Positions 52,140 to 60,308 of a stretch of DNA of 64,000 bases are shown here, one piece after another; positions within the stretch are counted from its first letter, which is position 1; the number at the start of each line of letters is the position of its first letter. The notes below the pieces were generated by a model that made no database searches, was not told the DNA's origin, and saw only the letters and a program-made list of their open reading frames with translations. The translations under genes and the position numbers were made by a program. The stretch comes from Hymenobacter cellulosivorans (GTDB lineage Bacteria; Bacteroidota; Bacteroidia; Cytophagales; Hymenobacteraceae): NCBI RefSeq assembly GCF_022919135.1, contig NZ_CP095049.1:5274501-5338500 (forward strand). Direction: 5' to 3'.

Positions 52140-52715
52140 ATGTCGACTCCTGACGAGGCCCTAGGCCAGGCCGTGCTGGCCACCCTGCGCCACAACTTCA
52201 CAACCTACAAAACCCTCACCGACCGGGCCCTGGCCCAGCTTTCAGCCGCCGAGTGGCTGGCCGAACCCGCACCGGGCGCCAACAGCGTGGCCGTCATCGT
52301 GCAACACATGACGGGTAACCTCCGCTCCCGCTTCACCGATTTCCTGACCACCGACGGCGAAAAGCCCGACCGGCAGCGCGACCAGGAATTTGACCAGCCC
52401 GCCACCGAGGCCGAGGTGCCCGGCCTGCAGCAGCGCTGGGAAACCGCCTGGCCCATCCTCTTCACCCTGCTCGACACGCTGCAGCCCACCGATCTGCTGC
52501 GGATGGTTACCATTCGGGGCGAGGGACACACGGCCCTGGCGGCCCTGGAGCGGCAAGTCACGCACTACGCCTACCACTGCGGGCAGGTGGTGCAGCTGGC
52601 CAAGCAGCTGCGCGGCGAGAGTTGGACCACGCTGAGTGTGCCCCGTGGGCAGAGTGAGCAATTCAACCAACAAATGCGGGCCCGCCTCAACCCAACGGCC
52701 CCTTCCGGAGTTTAG
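52140..52715 (+). CDS. DinB-superfamily protein (DUF1572)
   Basis: A 191-residue four-helix-bundle protein of the DinB/YfiT superfamily. The three metal-ligand histidines expected are in 'SVAVIVQHMTGNL' and 'ERQVTHYAYHCGQVVQLAKQ' (HxxxH). 'FTDFLTTDGEKPDRQRDQEF' is typical of DUF1572. Members include thiol- and bacillithiol-dependent enzymes, but no substrate is predicted. It stands 6 bp before the 2'-5' RNA ligase-like gene, with which it is probably co-transcribed. Confidence 0.85.
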   Translation: MSTPDEALGQAVLATLRHNFTTYKTLTDRALAQLSAAEWLAEPAPGANSVAVIVQHMTGNLRSRFTDFLTTDGEKPDRQRDQEFDQPATEAEVPGLQQRWETAWPILFTLLDTLQPTDLLRMVTIRGEGHTALAALERQVTHYAYHCGQVVQLAKQLRGESWTTLSVPRGQSEQFNQQMRARLNPTAPSGV

Positions 52716-52721
52716 CGAAGT

Positions 52722-53336
52722 ATGCTCGCCATTACCACTTTGCTTACGCCGCAGTACGCGGCCCGCATCAACCGCATCATCAAGGGGCTGGAAATGGAAT
52801 TTGGCCTGGATGACGTGCAGGCCACGCCCGATCCGCACATCACCTACCAGCTGGCCGGCGTGCGCAAACTTTCGGCCCTGAAAGATGTGCTGCGCGACGT
52901 GGCTGCTACGACCACGCCCTTCGAGGTGCACACCACCGGGCTGGGCGTATTTCCGGGGCCCAATCCGGTGATTTACATTCCGGTGCTGCGCACCAATGAG
53001 CTCAACCACCTGCACCAGCGCATCATCACGGCCACGGCGCCGCTGTGTTTGCGCACCGATAAGTTTAGCGGCCCCGAATGCTGGCTGCCGCATATTTCCC
53101 TGGCCCTGCACGATACCACGCCCGAGCTGCTGGGCCCCGTGCTGCAATACCTCAACCAGCAAACCTTCAACCTCAAGCTTACGCTCGACAACCTGGCCAT
53201 TCTGCGGCAGGAAGGCGACTTGTTTCTGTGCGAGGAGCTGTTTCCCTTCGAAGGCGCCCCACTCCCGCCCCCGCCGGCCCCTATCCCCGTCACGGTGGTA
53301 AGGCAGCAGATTCAGGTAACCGTAACCAAGAAATAG
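52722..53336 (+). CDS. 2'-5' RNA ligase / phosphoesterase family protein
   Basis: A 204-residue protein of the 2H phosphoesterase superfamily. The two catalytic HxT/S motifs are 'TPDPHITYQLAG' (His near residue 43) and 'WLPHISLALHDT' (His near 127). 'FEVHTTGLGVFPGPNPVIYI' is the linking strand region. Proteins of this type cleave cyclic phosphodiesters or ligate RNA in vitro. The C-terminal 30 residues are Pro/Val rich. It lies directly after the DinB gene. Confidence 0.85.
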   Translation: MLAITTLLTPQYAARINRIIKGLEMEFGLDDVQATPDPHITYQLAGVRKLSALKDVLRDVAATTTPFEVHTTGLGVFPGPNPVIYIPVLRTNELNHLHQRIITATAPLCLRTDKFSGPECWLPHISLALHDTTPELLGPVLQYLNQQTFNLKLTLDNLAILRQEGDLFLCEELFPFEGAPLPPPPAPIPVTVVRQQIQVTVTKK

Positions 53337-53429
53337 GCCCGGCGGGCGTGGCGGCCACTTTTTGCGGTCCGGGCGCGGCATTCTGGCTTCTGCACCCGAC
53401 CTTTACCGCTTCACTCTTCCTTTCTGCTT

Positions 53430-53894
53430 ATGTACAACGCCGTACTCACGTTACACTCCTGGAGCCGCTGGCTGGTGGTGATTTTTGGTTTGATTGCCAT
53501 TTTCCGCGCCTTGGGCGGCTGGCAAGGCCGCAAGCCCTACCTGGGCGCCGACAACGGCATGGGCGCTGCCTTCGTGGGCTCCATGCACCTGCAGCTGCTG
53601 CTGGGCCTGATTCTGTATTTCGGCCTGAGTCCGTTCGGGGTGAAAGCCTTCGAAACCGCCGGGAGCACCGTGATGAAAGACCCGATTGGCCGCTTCTGGG
53701 GCGTCGAGCACATTGCCACAATGATTCTGGCTGTTATTGCCGCCCAAGTCGGCCGCACCCTGTCCAAGAAAGCTACCGACCCGGTACTCAAGCACAAGCG
53801 GGCCTTCGTATGGTTCACCGTAGCCCTGATTCTGGTGCTGCTCATGATTCCGTGGGGCATCTGGAATCCGGCCCGTCCACTGTTCCGCTTTTAG
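53430..53894 (+). CDS. Four-TM membrane protein with conserved histidines
   Basis: A 154-residue protein with four membrane segments; each is accompanied by a histidine ('LTLHSWSRWLVV', 'GSMHLQLLLGLILYFG', 'WGVEHIATMILAVIA', 'LKHKRAFVWFTVALI'). This arrangement resembles a b-type-haem four-helix bundle, but haem binding is inferred only. Homologues are common in Bacteroidota without a named function. It stands alone. Confidence 0.7.
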   Translation: MYNAVLTLHSWSRWLVVIFGLIAIFRALGGWQGRKPYLGADNGMGAAFVGSMHLQLLLGLILYFGLSPFGVKAFETAGSTVMKDPIGRFWGVEHIATMILAVIAAQVGRTLSKKATDPVLKHKRAFVWFTVALILVLLMIPWGIWNPARPLFRF

Positions 53895-54110
53895 GGTGTA
53901 GCTCAACCGTAGCGTACCAAACTGCATACCACGGCTTCCGGGTTTATCCGGGAGCCGTTTTTGTTTAACGGGCTCTGGGGCATGTCCGGCGCCTTTTGCC
54001 ACGGTTCAGCTTGAGATACACCGACTCTTCTTGCCATCTTGCGTAGAATAAAATGCTATTATTGTACTTTACACCCCACCTACTTGCCGCATTTTTTCTC
54101 CTCTTGTCCC

Positions 54111-54287
54111 GTGCAAAAGAACCCTTCGAGCTCCCGGTTTTCGCGGGATGAGTTCTGCGAGTTGATTGACACGCATCTGCAGCAGCTGGAGTCCAGTCAG
54201 GACGCCCGGCGGCAGTACGCGGCGGTACTGGCCGCCCTGCGCACCAGTTTTGAGGCCTTTCAGAAGTCCCGCCTGCGCCAGGCATAG
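54111..54287 (+). CDS. Small hypothetical protein
   Basis: A 58-residue reading from the GTG at 54111 ('QKNPSSSRFSRDEFCELID'); the frame is open to 54039 but the extra residues look untranslated. The protein is helical and charged ('LQQLESSQDARRQYAAVLAA'). No family known. A TACTTTAC sequence about 45 bases upstream may be its promoter. Confidence 0.4.
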   Translation: MQKNPSSSRFSRDEFCELIDTHLQQLESSQDARRQYAAVLAALRTSFEAFQKSRLRQA

Positions 54288-54364
54288 CACCTAGCCAGTA
54301 TGCCCTCCGGTAGCTGCCACTCCTTGCCAGGAATGGCAGTTTTTGTTTTAAGATCAACCCACAA

Positions 54365-55189
54365 CTAGCGCCAACACCAAAGGCCCGACTGCAGGTCAGC
54401 CGGGCTTTCAGTGTTAAATTTGAAGTAACTACAGCGAATAGCCCCCGAAGCTTCTAGGCGCTGGGCATTTACCCAGCGGGCCGCGTCGGAGCAGAGGAAG
54501 GCCACTACGGGCCCAACATCATCGGGCTCCCCGATGCGGCCCAGGGCCGTATTGCTGCTCATGTACTGCTCCAGTTCGGGGTGGGCATCCCGCACCGGGG
54601 CCGTAAAATCAGTTTTGATAATGCCCGGAGCCACAATATTGGCCCGGATGCCGCGCCCGCCTAGTTCCTTGGCCATGTACTTGGTCAGGGTTTCGATGGC
54701 GCCCTTCATCGACGCGTAGGCCGCGTAACCGGGCGTGGTGAAGCGGGCCAAGCCCGTGGAGAAGTTCACGATTCCGCCCCCATCAGCCAGCAGCGGCAAT
54801 AGCTGCTGGGTCAGGAAGTAGACGCCTTTGAAGTGGACGTTGAGCAGGTTATCAAAATCTTCCTCGGTGGTTTCAAGGAAGAGTGAGCGGGCATCGATAC
54901 CGGCGTTGTTAATCAGAAAGTCGAACGAGGGGCGCTGCCAGTGCTGCTGCAGCTGCTCGGTAACGGCCGCCACAAAGGCCGGAAAGCTGCTGACCAGGCC
55001 CACATCCAGGGGCAGAGCCACGGCTTTGCGGCCCAGGGCCTCAATCTCAGCTACGGCGGCCTGGGCTTCGGCCTGCTGGGTACGGTAGGTTATAATCAGG
55101 TCGTGGCCGGCCTGGGCCAGGTGCAGGGCGCTGTTGCGGCCCAGCCCGCGGCTGCCGCCCGTGACGAGGGCAATTTTAGGAGTGCTCAT
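54365..55189 (-). CDS. Short-chain dehydrogenase/reductase, 3' end frameshifted as read
   Basis: A 274-residue reading of a classical SDR, an NAD(P)-dependent oxidoreductase. Cofactor motif 'ALVTGGSRGLGRN' is at residues 7-19, 'FLINNAGIDAR' is the NNAG motif, Ser is in 'GIVNFSTGLARF', and the YxxxK is 'GYAAYASMKGAIETL'. After 'WVNAQRLEASG' the reading becomes atypical. One extra base in the C-run at 54442-54446 (plus strand) gives 'GGYSL' and a stop at 54429-54431, the normal SDR ending and length of about 253. It is next to an AraC-type gene transcribed the same way. Confidence 0.88.
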   Translation of the reverse strand: MSTPKIALVTGGSRGLGRNSALHLAQAGHDLIITYRTQQAEAQAAVAEIEALGRKAVALPLDVGLVSSFPAFVAAVTEQLQQHWQRPSFDFLINNAGIDARSLFLETTEEDFDNLLNVHFKGVYFLTQQLLPLLADGGGIVNFSTGLARFTTPGYAAYASMKGAIETLTKYMAKELGGRGIRANIVAPGIIKTDFTAPVRDAHPELEQYMSSNTALGRIGEPDDVGPVVAFLCSDAARWVNAQRLEASGAIRCSYFKFNTESPADLQSGLWCWR

Positions 55190-55266
55190 GGCTTGTCTTG
55201 GTTATGAAGTTTGAACAAGACAAAGGTGCGGCACTGCCTGACCCCGGGTATGGTGAGAGCTTCAGT

Positions 55267-55686
55267 TTAAATGGTGACAGTTTCCGATTTTGCCAGCCGC
55301 TGCGCTTCCCAGGCCTGCTCCCGGTACTGTTTGGGCGTGACACCGGCGAAGCGCTTGAAGAACTTGGTAAAGTTCGACGGGTCGTAGGTCAGGCTCTGGG
55401 CCACGTCGGCCACCGAGCGGCTGGAGTCCAGCAAGAGCAGCCGGGCCAGGTCGAGGATGCGGGCCTCGAAAAAGTAGCAGGGCGCGTGTCCGGTGGTAAG
55501 TTTAATAGTATTGCTCAGGTGGGTGGGATGAATGTGGAGCTGGTCGGCAAAATCCCGGATTTCGAGCATTTCGGTGGCTTCGCCGGAGGCAATATCGGCC
55601 AGGTGCCGGTCGAGGGCGCGCAGGAAGTCGGCGGTTATTTCGTGCTGCCGGGCCAGCAGCTTCTTCGGGATGGGGGTCGTAGGCAT
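55267..55686 (-). CDS. AraC-family regulator, DNA-binding domain only
   Basis: A 139-residue protein made essentially of the AraC double helix-turn-helix: first HTH at 'EIRDFADQLHIHPTHLSNTI', second at 'SVADVAQSLTYDPSNFTKFF' with the signature end 'FKRFAGVTPKQYRE'. There is no ligand-binding domain, so it may act constitutively or sense through a partner. It lies 77 bp upstream of the SDR gene on the same strand and divergent from a second AraC gene; it probably controls the SDR. Confidence 0.88.
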   Translation of the reverse strand: MPTTPIPKKLLARQHEITADFLRALDRHLADIASGEATEMLEIRDFADQLHIHPTHLSNTIKLTTGHAPCYFFEARILDLARLLLLDSSRSVADVAQSLTYDPSNFTKFFKRFAGVTPKQYREQAWEAQRLAKSETVTI

Positions 55687-55855
55687 AAGCGGAAAATAAG
55701 GTAGTACAGCAACAACCCGTGCCTGACGAAGGGCGGCCAGACGGGTAAGTAAACGCGTGGATACGACGCGAAGCCAAAGATGCTATTCTGCCGCGGGATT
55801 GTGTATCGGCAACCGGCAGGTAAGCCCGATAGTTTGATTTACGTAACTTCACCCC

Positions 55856-56760
55856 ATGAGCAAGCCCCTGACCCTCGAAGATTTCTACCAGCAGAAAATT
55901 CATTGGCTGCCCGACAACCTCAAGCAGGACATCGGCCATTTCAACGTCTTCCGCCTCGACGACTTCGTGGGACCCAATGCCTGTCACCTGCCCTACAGCC
56001 GCAAGGATTTCTACAAAATAACGCTGGTTTCGGGCCGCAGCAACTATCATTTCGCCGATAAGACCATCGAAATCCGTGGTAACGCGCTGCTGTTTGCCAA
56101 CCCCATGGTGCCCTACGACTGGGAGCCGCTCGACGACCATCAATCGGGTTATTTCTGCATCTTCACCGAGGCCTTTTTGCAGCGCTACCTGCAAACCGCC
56201 GGCCCCCTGGAGCTGCCCATGTTCCGGCCCGGGGGCAGCCGCTCTACTCCCTGACCGATGAGCAGCTGGCGGCAGCTAAGCAGCTGTTCGAAAAGATGTT
56301 CGTGGAAATCGACTCGGACTATGCGTATAAGTACGACCTGCTGCGCAACTACGTGTTTGAACTCGTACACAGCGCCCTGAAGCTGCAGCCGGCTACGACG
56401 TTATATAAGGACAGCAATGCCGCCACCCGTATTGCGTCGCTGTTTACGGAGCTGCTGGAGCGGCAGTTCCCGATTGAAACGCCGGGGCAGCAGGTGCGCC
56501 TGCGCAACGCCCACGCCTTTGCCGGGCAACTGGCCGTGCACGTGAACCACCTGAACCGGGCCCTGAAGGAAGTGACGGGCAAAACCACCACCCAGCTCAT
56601 TGCCGCCCGCCTCACCCAGGAAGCCCACGCACTGCTGCGCCACACCAACTGGAACGTGGCGGAAATCAGCTACTGCCTGGGCTTCGAGGAGCCGGCCCAC
56701 TTCAACAACTTTTTCAAGAAACAGGCCGGGGCCACACCTACTGCCGTACGCGCTGTTTGA
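55856..56760 (+). CDS. AraC-family regulator with cupin N-domain, apparent frameshift at 56231-56235
   Basis: Two frames make one regulator of about 301 residues. Frame 1 (55856-56254) has an N-terminal cupin-like sensor: 'HFNVFRLDDFVGPNACHLPY', 'FYKITLVSGRSNYHFADK', 'ALLFANPMVPYDWEPLDD'. Frame 2 (to 56760) continues 'PLYSLTDEQLAAAKQLFEKM' and the double HTH 'FAGQLAVHVNHLNRALKEVT', 'NVAEISYCLGFEEPAHFNNF'. Adding one G to the run GGGGG (56231-56235) joins them as 'MFRPGGQPLYS'. It is likely the regulator of the SDR gene at 57152. Confidence 0.85.
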
Positions 56761-56812
56761 TTTTCGCAAGCATTGGTTTGATTCCGGCAAGCTCTTCGCC
56801 TAGTGGGTACTC

Positions 56813-56820
56813 TACTTTTG
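56813..56820 (+). promoter_or_regulatory. Putative -7 element (TACTTTTG)
   Basis: Exact TAnnTTTG in the 391-bp gap between the AraC and SDR genes, 332 bases before the SDR start. It may drive the SDR from a long leader, or the small frame at 56842. Confidence 0.35.
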
Positions 56821-56841
56821 TACTGTACCAACTGAGCGAGT

Positions 56842-56982
56842 ATGCACCCTCTTATCCTTGCGTTTAGCGCCGGCACCATTCAGGAGCCGGGCCGGGCGCG
56901 GCTACCCCTGCAAACCAGCTACCGGGCCCCACCCCTGACCTTTCCGCCGGCTCCGGGCCGTAACGGCACGTCGTGCGCCTAG
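56842..56982 (+). CDS. Doubtful 46-residue ORF in the AraC-SDR gap
   Basis: An ATG 21 bases after a good -7 box opens a 46-codon frame ('MHPLILAFSAGTIQEPG...') rich in Pro, Arg and Gly. It has no family resemblance and may be a decayed gene start or a leader ORF. No other feature was seen in 56761-57151. Confidence 0.2.
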   Translation: MHPLILAFSAGTIQEPGRARLPLQTSYRAPPLTFPPAPGRNGTSCA

Positions 56983-57151
56983 GCGAGCAAGTCGGATTAT
57001 TTGGTGGCCGGTTACAATATCTGGCGGCTTTGTCCGTCTCTTGAGTTGATTGTCTACCTAGCCTTACCCGCTTTTCCTATGCTGTACCTATTCGCCAGTC
57101 TGGCCCTGAGCACCCCGCTTTTTTCTGATCCAGAATTCCATTATCCAGAAG

Positions 57152-57994
57152 ATGAATCCCAACAACGTATGGTTTGTAACCGGAGCCTCCAAGGGCCTGG
57201 GCCTGATCTTAGTACAGATGCTGCTCAGCCAGGGTTACCGCGTAGCAGCCACTTCCCGCAACCTGACCGAGCTTCAGCAAGCCGGGCCGCATAACAATCC
57301 CCAGTTTTTGCCTCTGCACATGGATTTGGGCGACGAAGCCAGCGTGCAGCAGGCCATTGCCGCCACCATCCACACATTCGGCCGCCTCGATGTGGTCGTC
57401 AATAATGCGGGCTACGGGCAGGTGGGTGCCCTGGAGGAGCTCAGCGACCAGGAAGCCCGGCAGAATTTTGAGGTCAACGTCTTTGGCCTGCTCAACGTGC
57501 TGCGGGCCGCCACGCCCCACCTGCGGGCCCAGGGCGCGGGCCGGGTGTTTAATATTTCCTCAGTGGGTGGCTTTTTCGGCAGCTTTCCCGGCTGGGGTAT
57601 CTACTGCGCCACCAAATTCGCCGTCGATGGTCTCACCGAGTCGTATGCGGCCGAGGTGCAGCCCTTCGGCATTCAGGCCACCACGGTAAAGCCCGGCTAC
57701 TTCCGCACCGGCTTTTTGTCGGCGGGCTCGATGGGCCAGCCCCAGGCGCCTATCGAAGCCTACCAATCGGTGCGCGACTCCCAGACCCTGCACGCCGAGC
57801 AGCTAAACGGCAACCAGCCCGGCGACCCGGCCAAAGCCGCCGCCCTGCTGATTGAGGTCAGTGAGGCCGAAACCCAGCCCCTGCACCTGTTTCTGGGCGA
57901 AGATGCCTACCAGATGGCAACCCTGAAAATCGAAGCCGTGCAGCAGGATATGCAGCAGTGGCAAGCCCAGGCTACGGCTACGGGCTTCGCATAG
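57152..57994 (+). CDS. Short-chain dehydrogenase/reductase
   Basis: A 280-residue SDR with cofactor motif 'WFVTGASKGLGLIL', 'VVVNNAGYGQVGALEELSD', Ser in 'VFNISSVGGFFG' and the catalytic 'GIYCATKFAVDGLTES' (YxxxK). The C-terminal 'VKPGYFRTGFLSAGSM' and the longer tail place it in the branch often annotated as oxidoreductases acting on sterol- or quinone-like substrates; the real substrate is unknown. It is preceded by a possible AraC-type regulator gene in the same direction. Confidence 0.9.
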   Translation: MNPNNVWFVTGASKGLGLILVQMLLSQGYRVAATSRNLTELQQAGPHNNPQFLPLHMDLGDEASVQQAIAATIHTFGRLDVVVNNAGYGQVGALEELSDQEARQNFEVNVFGLLNVLRAATPHLRAQGAGRVFNISSVGGFFGSFPGWGIYCATKFAVDGLTESYAAEVQPFGIQATTVKPGYFRTGFLSAGSMGQPQAPIEAYQSVRDSQTLHAEQLNGNQPGDPAKAAALLIEVSEAETQPLHLFLGEDAYQMATLKIEAVQQDMQQWQAQATATGFA

Positions 57995-58011
57995 TAAGCC
58001 TATCAGGCCCG

Positions 58012-58176
58012 TGTCATTGCAAGGACGAAGGATGAAGCCATCCGTCCGCTGAAATGTGCTCAGTTGCCCTATGTAAAAAGCCCTTTACCGCGCTAGGTGG
58101 TAAAGGGCTTTCTGGTAAAAGGCAGTGTCGTATTACGCAGCGGACGGATGGCCACGGCTCCCGCCTCGCAAGGACA
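58012..58176. repeat. Palindromic intergenic repeat, copy C
   Basis: The best-preserved copy. Outer arms GCCATCCGTCCGCTG (58038-58052) and CAGCGGACGGATGGC (58138-58152) are perfect complements. Inner arms AAAGCCCTTTACC (58077-58089) and GGTAAAGGGCTTT (58099-58111) are perfect too, followed by CTGGTAAAAGG. The ends carry CATTGCAAGGAC and CTCGCAAGGACAC. It fills the gap between the SDR and cell-wall amidase genes. Confidence 0.85.
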
Positions 58177-58312
58177 CAGGAGAGTTTCGCCTTGGCGCGG
58201 ACCTTTTTATATTCAATATTCCGAAGATTTACCGCCTCTTTTGTAGGTTCGTATAGGCAATAACCAGCCGAACCACGTACGCAAGGCTTTTGCGCGTCGT
58301 CGGCAGCAACTG

Positions 58313-59455
58313 ATGCTGCTTTGGTTGCCTTTCCATGGGTTTTGCGGAGCCCTCCTACAATTTTTGCTTTTGCGCACAGTCTATCTACTCGTTCTTTGCT
58401 GCCTGCTCTCGGTTCAGGCCCTGGCCCAGTCTTCCTACCGGCGTGTGAAGGCCCGAAATGGCGACGGGGTGGAAACCCTGCTCATCCGCTACGGCTTGAA
58501 CCCACGCTTGTATAGCCGGCAGTTTAAGCAGCTCAACCAGAAAAACCTGCGGCGCGGCAACGGCCTGATTACCGGCCGCACGTATGTGCTGCCCAAGGCC
58601 GCCACGGCTCGCAAAGCCACCACCCGAAATGCGGCCCGAAGCACGGCGCGCAAGGCCTCTACCCGCAAGCGTACTACCGCGGCGGTGGTTACCCGCCTGC
58701 CGGTCAGCAAGGCTCCCCTATCCGGCACCCAGCTATTTGGCCCCCGCATCGGCACGCCCCGGGCCCAGAACGGTACCCTGCGCGGCGCAGTCTTCTATCT
58801 GTCCTCCGGTCACGGCGGCCCCGACCCCGGCGCCATCGGCAAGTACGGCTCCTTTAAGCTGGCCGAAGACGAGTACGCCTACGACGTGACCGTGCGCCTG
58901 GCCCGGGTGCTGATTGAAAATGGGGCTACCGTCTACGTGATGGTGCAGGACCCCAACGACGGTATCCGCGACGAAAACGTGCTGCCCATGGACTACGACG
59001 AGGTGCACTACCCCAACCGCCCGATTCCACTGAGCCAGGTGCAGCGCCTGCGCCAGCGTATTGCCCAGGTCAATGCCCTGTATGCCCGCCACAAGGGCGC
59101 CTACCAGCGGCTGCTGGCCCTGCACGTGGATAGCCGCAGCGAGGGTCAGAACATCGACGTGTTCTTTTACCACCACCCCAACAGTGCCACTGGCCTGCGC
59201 CTGGCTAAGAATATTCACCGGGTCTTTACCAGCCGCTACAAGCGCGCCCAGCCCAACCGCCCCTACTCCGGTAACGTGTCGGAGCGCGGCACGCTCTATG
59301 AGGTGCGCAACAGCCACGCCCCGGCCGTGTTCATGGAGCTGGGCAACATCCGCAACCAGAAAGACCAGCGCCGCTTCGTGGTGGCCGACAACCGCCAGGC
59401 CCTGGCCAACTGGATAGCCGAGGGCATCATCGCCGATTACCGGGGCAAGAAGTAA
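58313..59455 (+). CDS. N-acetylmuramoyl-L-alanine amidase (Amidase_3) with LysM-like domain
   Basis: A 380-residue exported enzyme. A signal peptide covers residues ~15-42 ('LVLCCLLSVQALAQ'), then a LysM-like segment ('GDGVETLLIRYGLNPRLYSR', 'GRTYVLP'), a basic Ala/Thr linker, and the Amidase_3 domain from about 160: 'VFYLSSGHGGPDPGAIGKYG' with the first zinc His, an acidic ligand in 'LAEDEYAYDVTVRLA', 'LLALHVDSRSEG' and 'APAVFMELGNIRN' with the catalytic Glu. It cleaves the amide between MurNAc and the peptide stem in peptidoglycan. The first codons before the signal are uncertain. Confidence 0.9.
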   Translation: MLLWLPFHGFCGALLQFLLLRTVYLLVLCCLLSVQALAQSSYRRVKARNGDGVETLLIRYGLNPRLYSRQFKQLNQKNLRRGNGLITGRTYVLPKAATARKATTRNAARSTARKASTRKRTTAAVVTRLPVSKAPLSGTQLFGPRIGTPRAQNGTLRGAVFYLSSGHGGPDPGAIGKYGSFKLAEDEYAYDVTVRLARVLIENGATVYVMVQDPNDGIRDENVLPMDYDEVHYPNRPIPLSQVQRLRQRIAQVNALYARHKGAYQRLLALHVDSRSEGQNIDVFFYHHPNSATGLRLAKNIHRVFTSRYKRAQPNRPYSGNVSERGTLYEVRNSHAPAVFMELGNIRNQKDQRRFVVADNRQALANWIAEGIIADYRGKK

Positions 59456-59488
59456 GCTCTGCTTTTCGCCAATAACTCCCTCTTGCTC

Positions 59489-59543
59489 ATGCGCGCTTAT
59501 CTCAACCAAGCTGCAGCCAACTGATTCTGGCAGGTGGGCTGAC
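59489..59543 (+). pseudogene. Decayed copy of the start of the ATP-grasp gene
   Basis: ATGCGCGCTTATCTCAACCA at 59489 resembles ATGCGCGCTTACATCAACCA at 60309, the start of the ATP-grasp gene. Then 'ATTCTGGCAGGTGGGCTG' (59524-59541) resembles 'ATTCCGGCAGATGGGCTG' at 60380-60397. The intervening ~40 bases are deleted and a TGA ends the frame. The copy sits 34 bp after the amidase stop. Confidence 0.7.
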
Positions 59544-59619
59544 AAGTCGTGCCGTTAACAGTAATTTTCTGGATTCCTTATGCAATTACAGTTACTGCGG
59601 CATCCTGCTATTAAAAGCC

Positions 59620-60234
59620 ATGGCGAGATATCTTCTTCCTCTTCTTATATTCTTCTCACAGACAGCCTCGCATGGCCAGGAGTTGGGTGATTACTACGTT
59701 TCTATTACTATGGACAATACCCAGCCTAACAGGCTCAAATTGCTTAGCGACACAACCGTGGAAATGAGTACCATACCACGACACATGAGTCCATCTTCAA
59801 AAGCAGTTTATACATACCAGTCAACCGACACCACACTTAAAATCCTAGTAAATCAACCTATACCCCAAGGCACTCCACCAGCTGGTATTTATGCACAGCA
59901 ACCTGAGTTTATGTCAACGTTGACGCTGACAAAGATTGACGGAGGCTTCATAGACGATGATAGGTCAATCATTTATATAAGGGCAAAGGACTTTCCTAAG
60001 AAGCCATACACTATCTACATCATTGACGGCAAGACTTATCGACAACATATAGCAATAACAGATGGCTATGGCCTAGTAAAAAGAACCCCCAAAGCCAATA
60101 ATGCTCTGCAAAAAAAGCTAAAAACCCTTAATAAGGATCATTGCAAAATTGAAATACTTAGAGGATTCGCCGCATACAAAATGTTGGGAATTAAAATGGT
60201 GCATGGCGTCATTATCATTGATACAACTCCATAA
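59620..60234 (+). CDS. AT-rich exported hypothetical protein
   Basis: A 204-residue protein with a signal peptide ('MARYLLPLLIFFSQTASHG') and a strand-rich, Thr/Lys-rich body ('LTKIDGGFIDDDRSIIYIRA', 'FPKKPYTIYIIDGKTYRQHI', 'LRGFAAYKMLGIKMVHGVII'). Codon usage (many AAA, ATA, TTA) and low GC differ strongly from the neighbours. The C-terminal half resembles TonB-receptor-plug-like or 'carboxypeptidase-like' small exported domains only vaguely. No family assigned. It lies between the decayed and intact copies of the ATP-grasp gene start, which suggests recent insertion. Confidence 0.6.
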   Translation: MARYLLPLLIFFSQTASHGQELGDYYVSITMDNTQPNRLKLLSDTTVEMSTIPRHMSPSSKAVYTYQSTDTTLKILVNQPIPQGTPPAGIYAQQPEFMSTLTLTKIDGGFIDDDRSIIYIRAKDFPKKPYTIYIIDGKTYRQHIAITDGYGLVKRTPKANNALQKKLKTLNKDHCKIEILRGFAAYKMLGIKMVHGVIIIDTTP

Positions 60235-60308
60235 AAGCACAATTAGATGACCGCTAAACTTATTTTATCTGCACACTCCTTGTATACTATATAATTACAG
60301 CATCTGTT

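Noticed and set aside
52242..53381. A 379-codon open frame opposite the DinB and RNA-ligase-like genes
   Set aside because: Covers two genes with intact motifs on the other strand; no start context or family.
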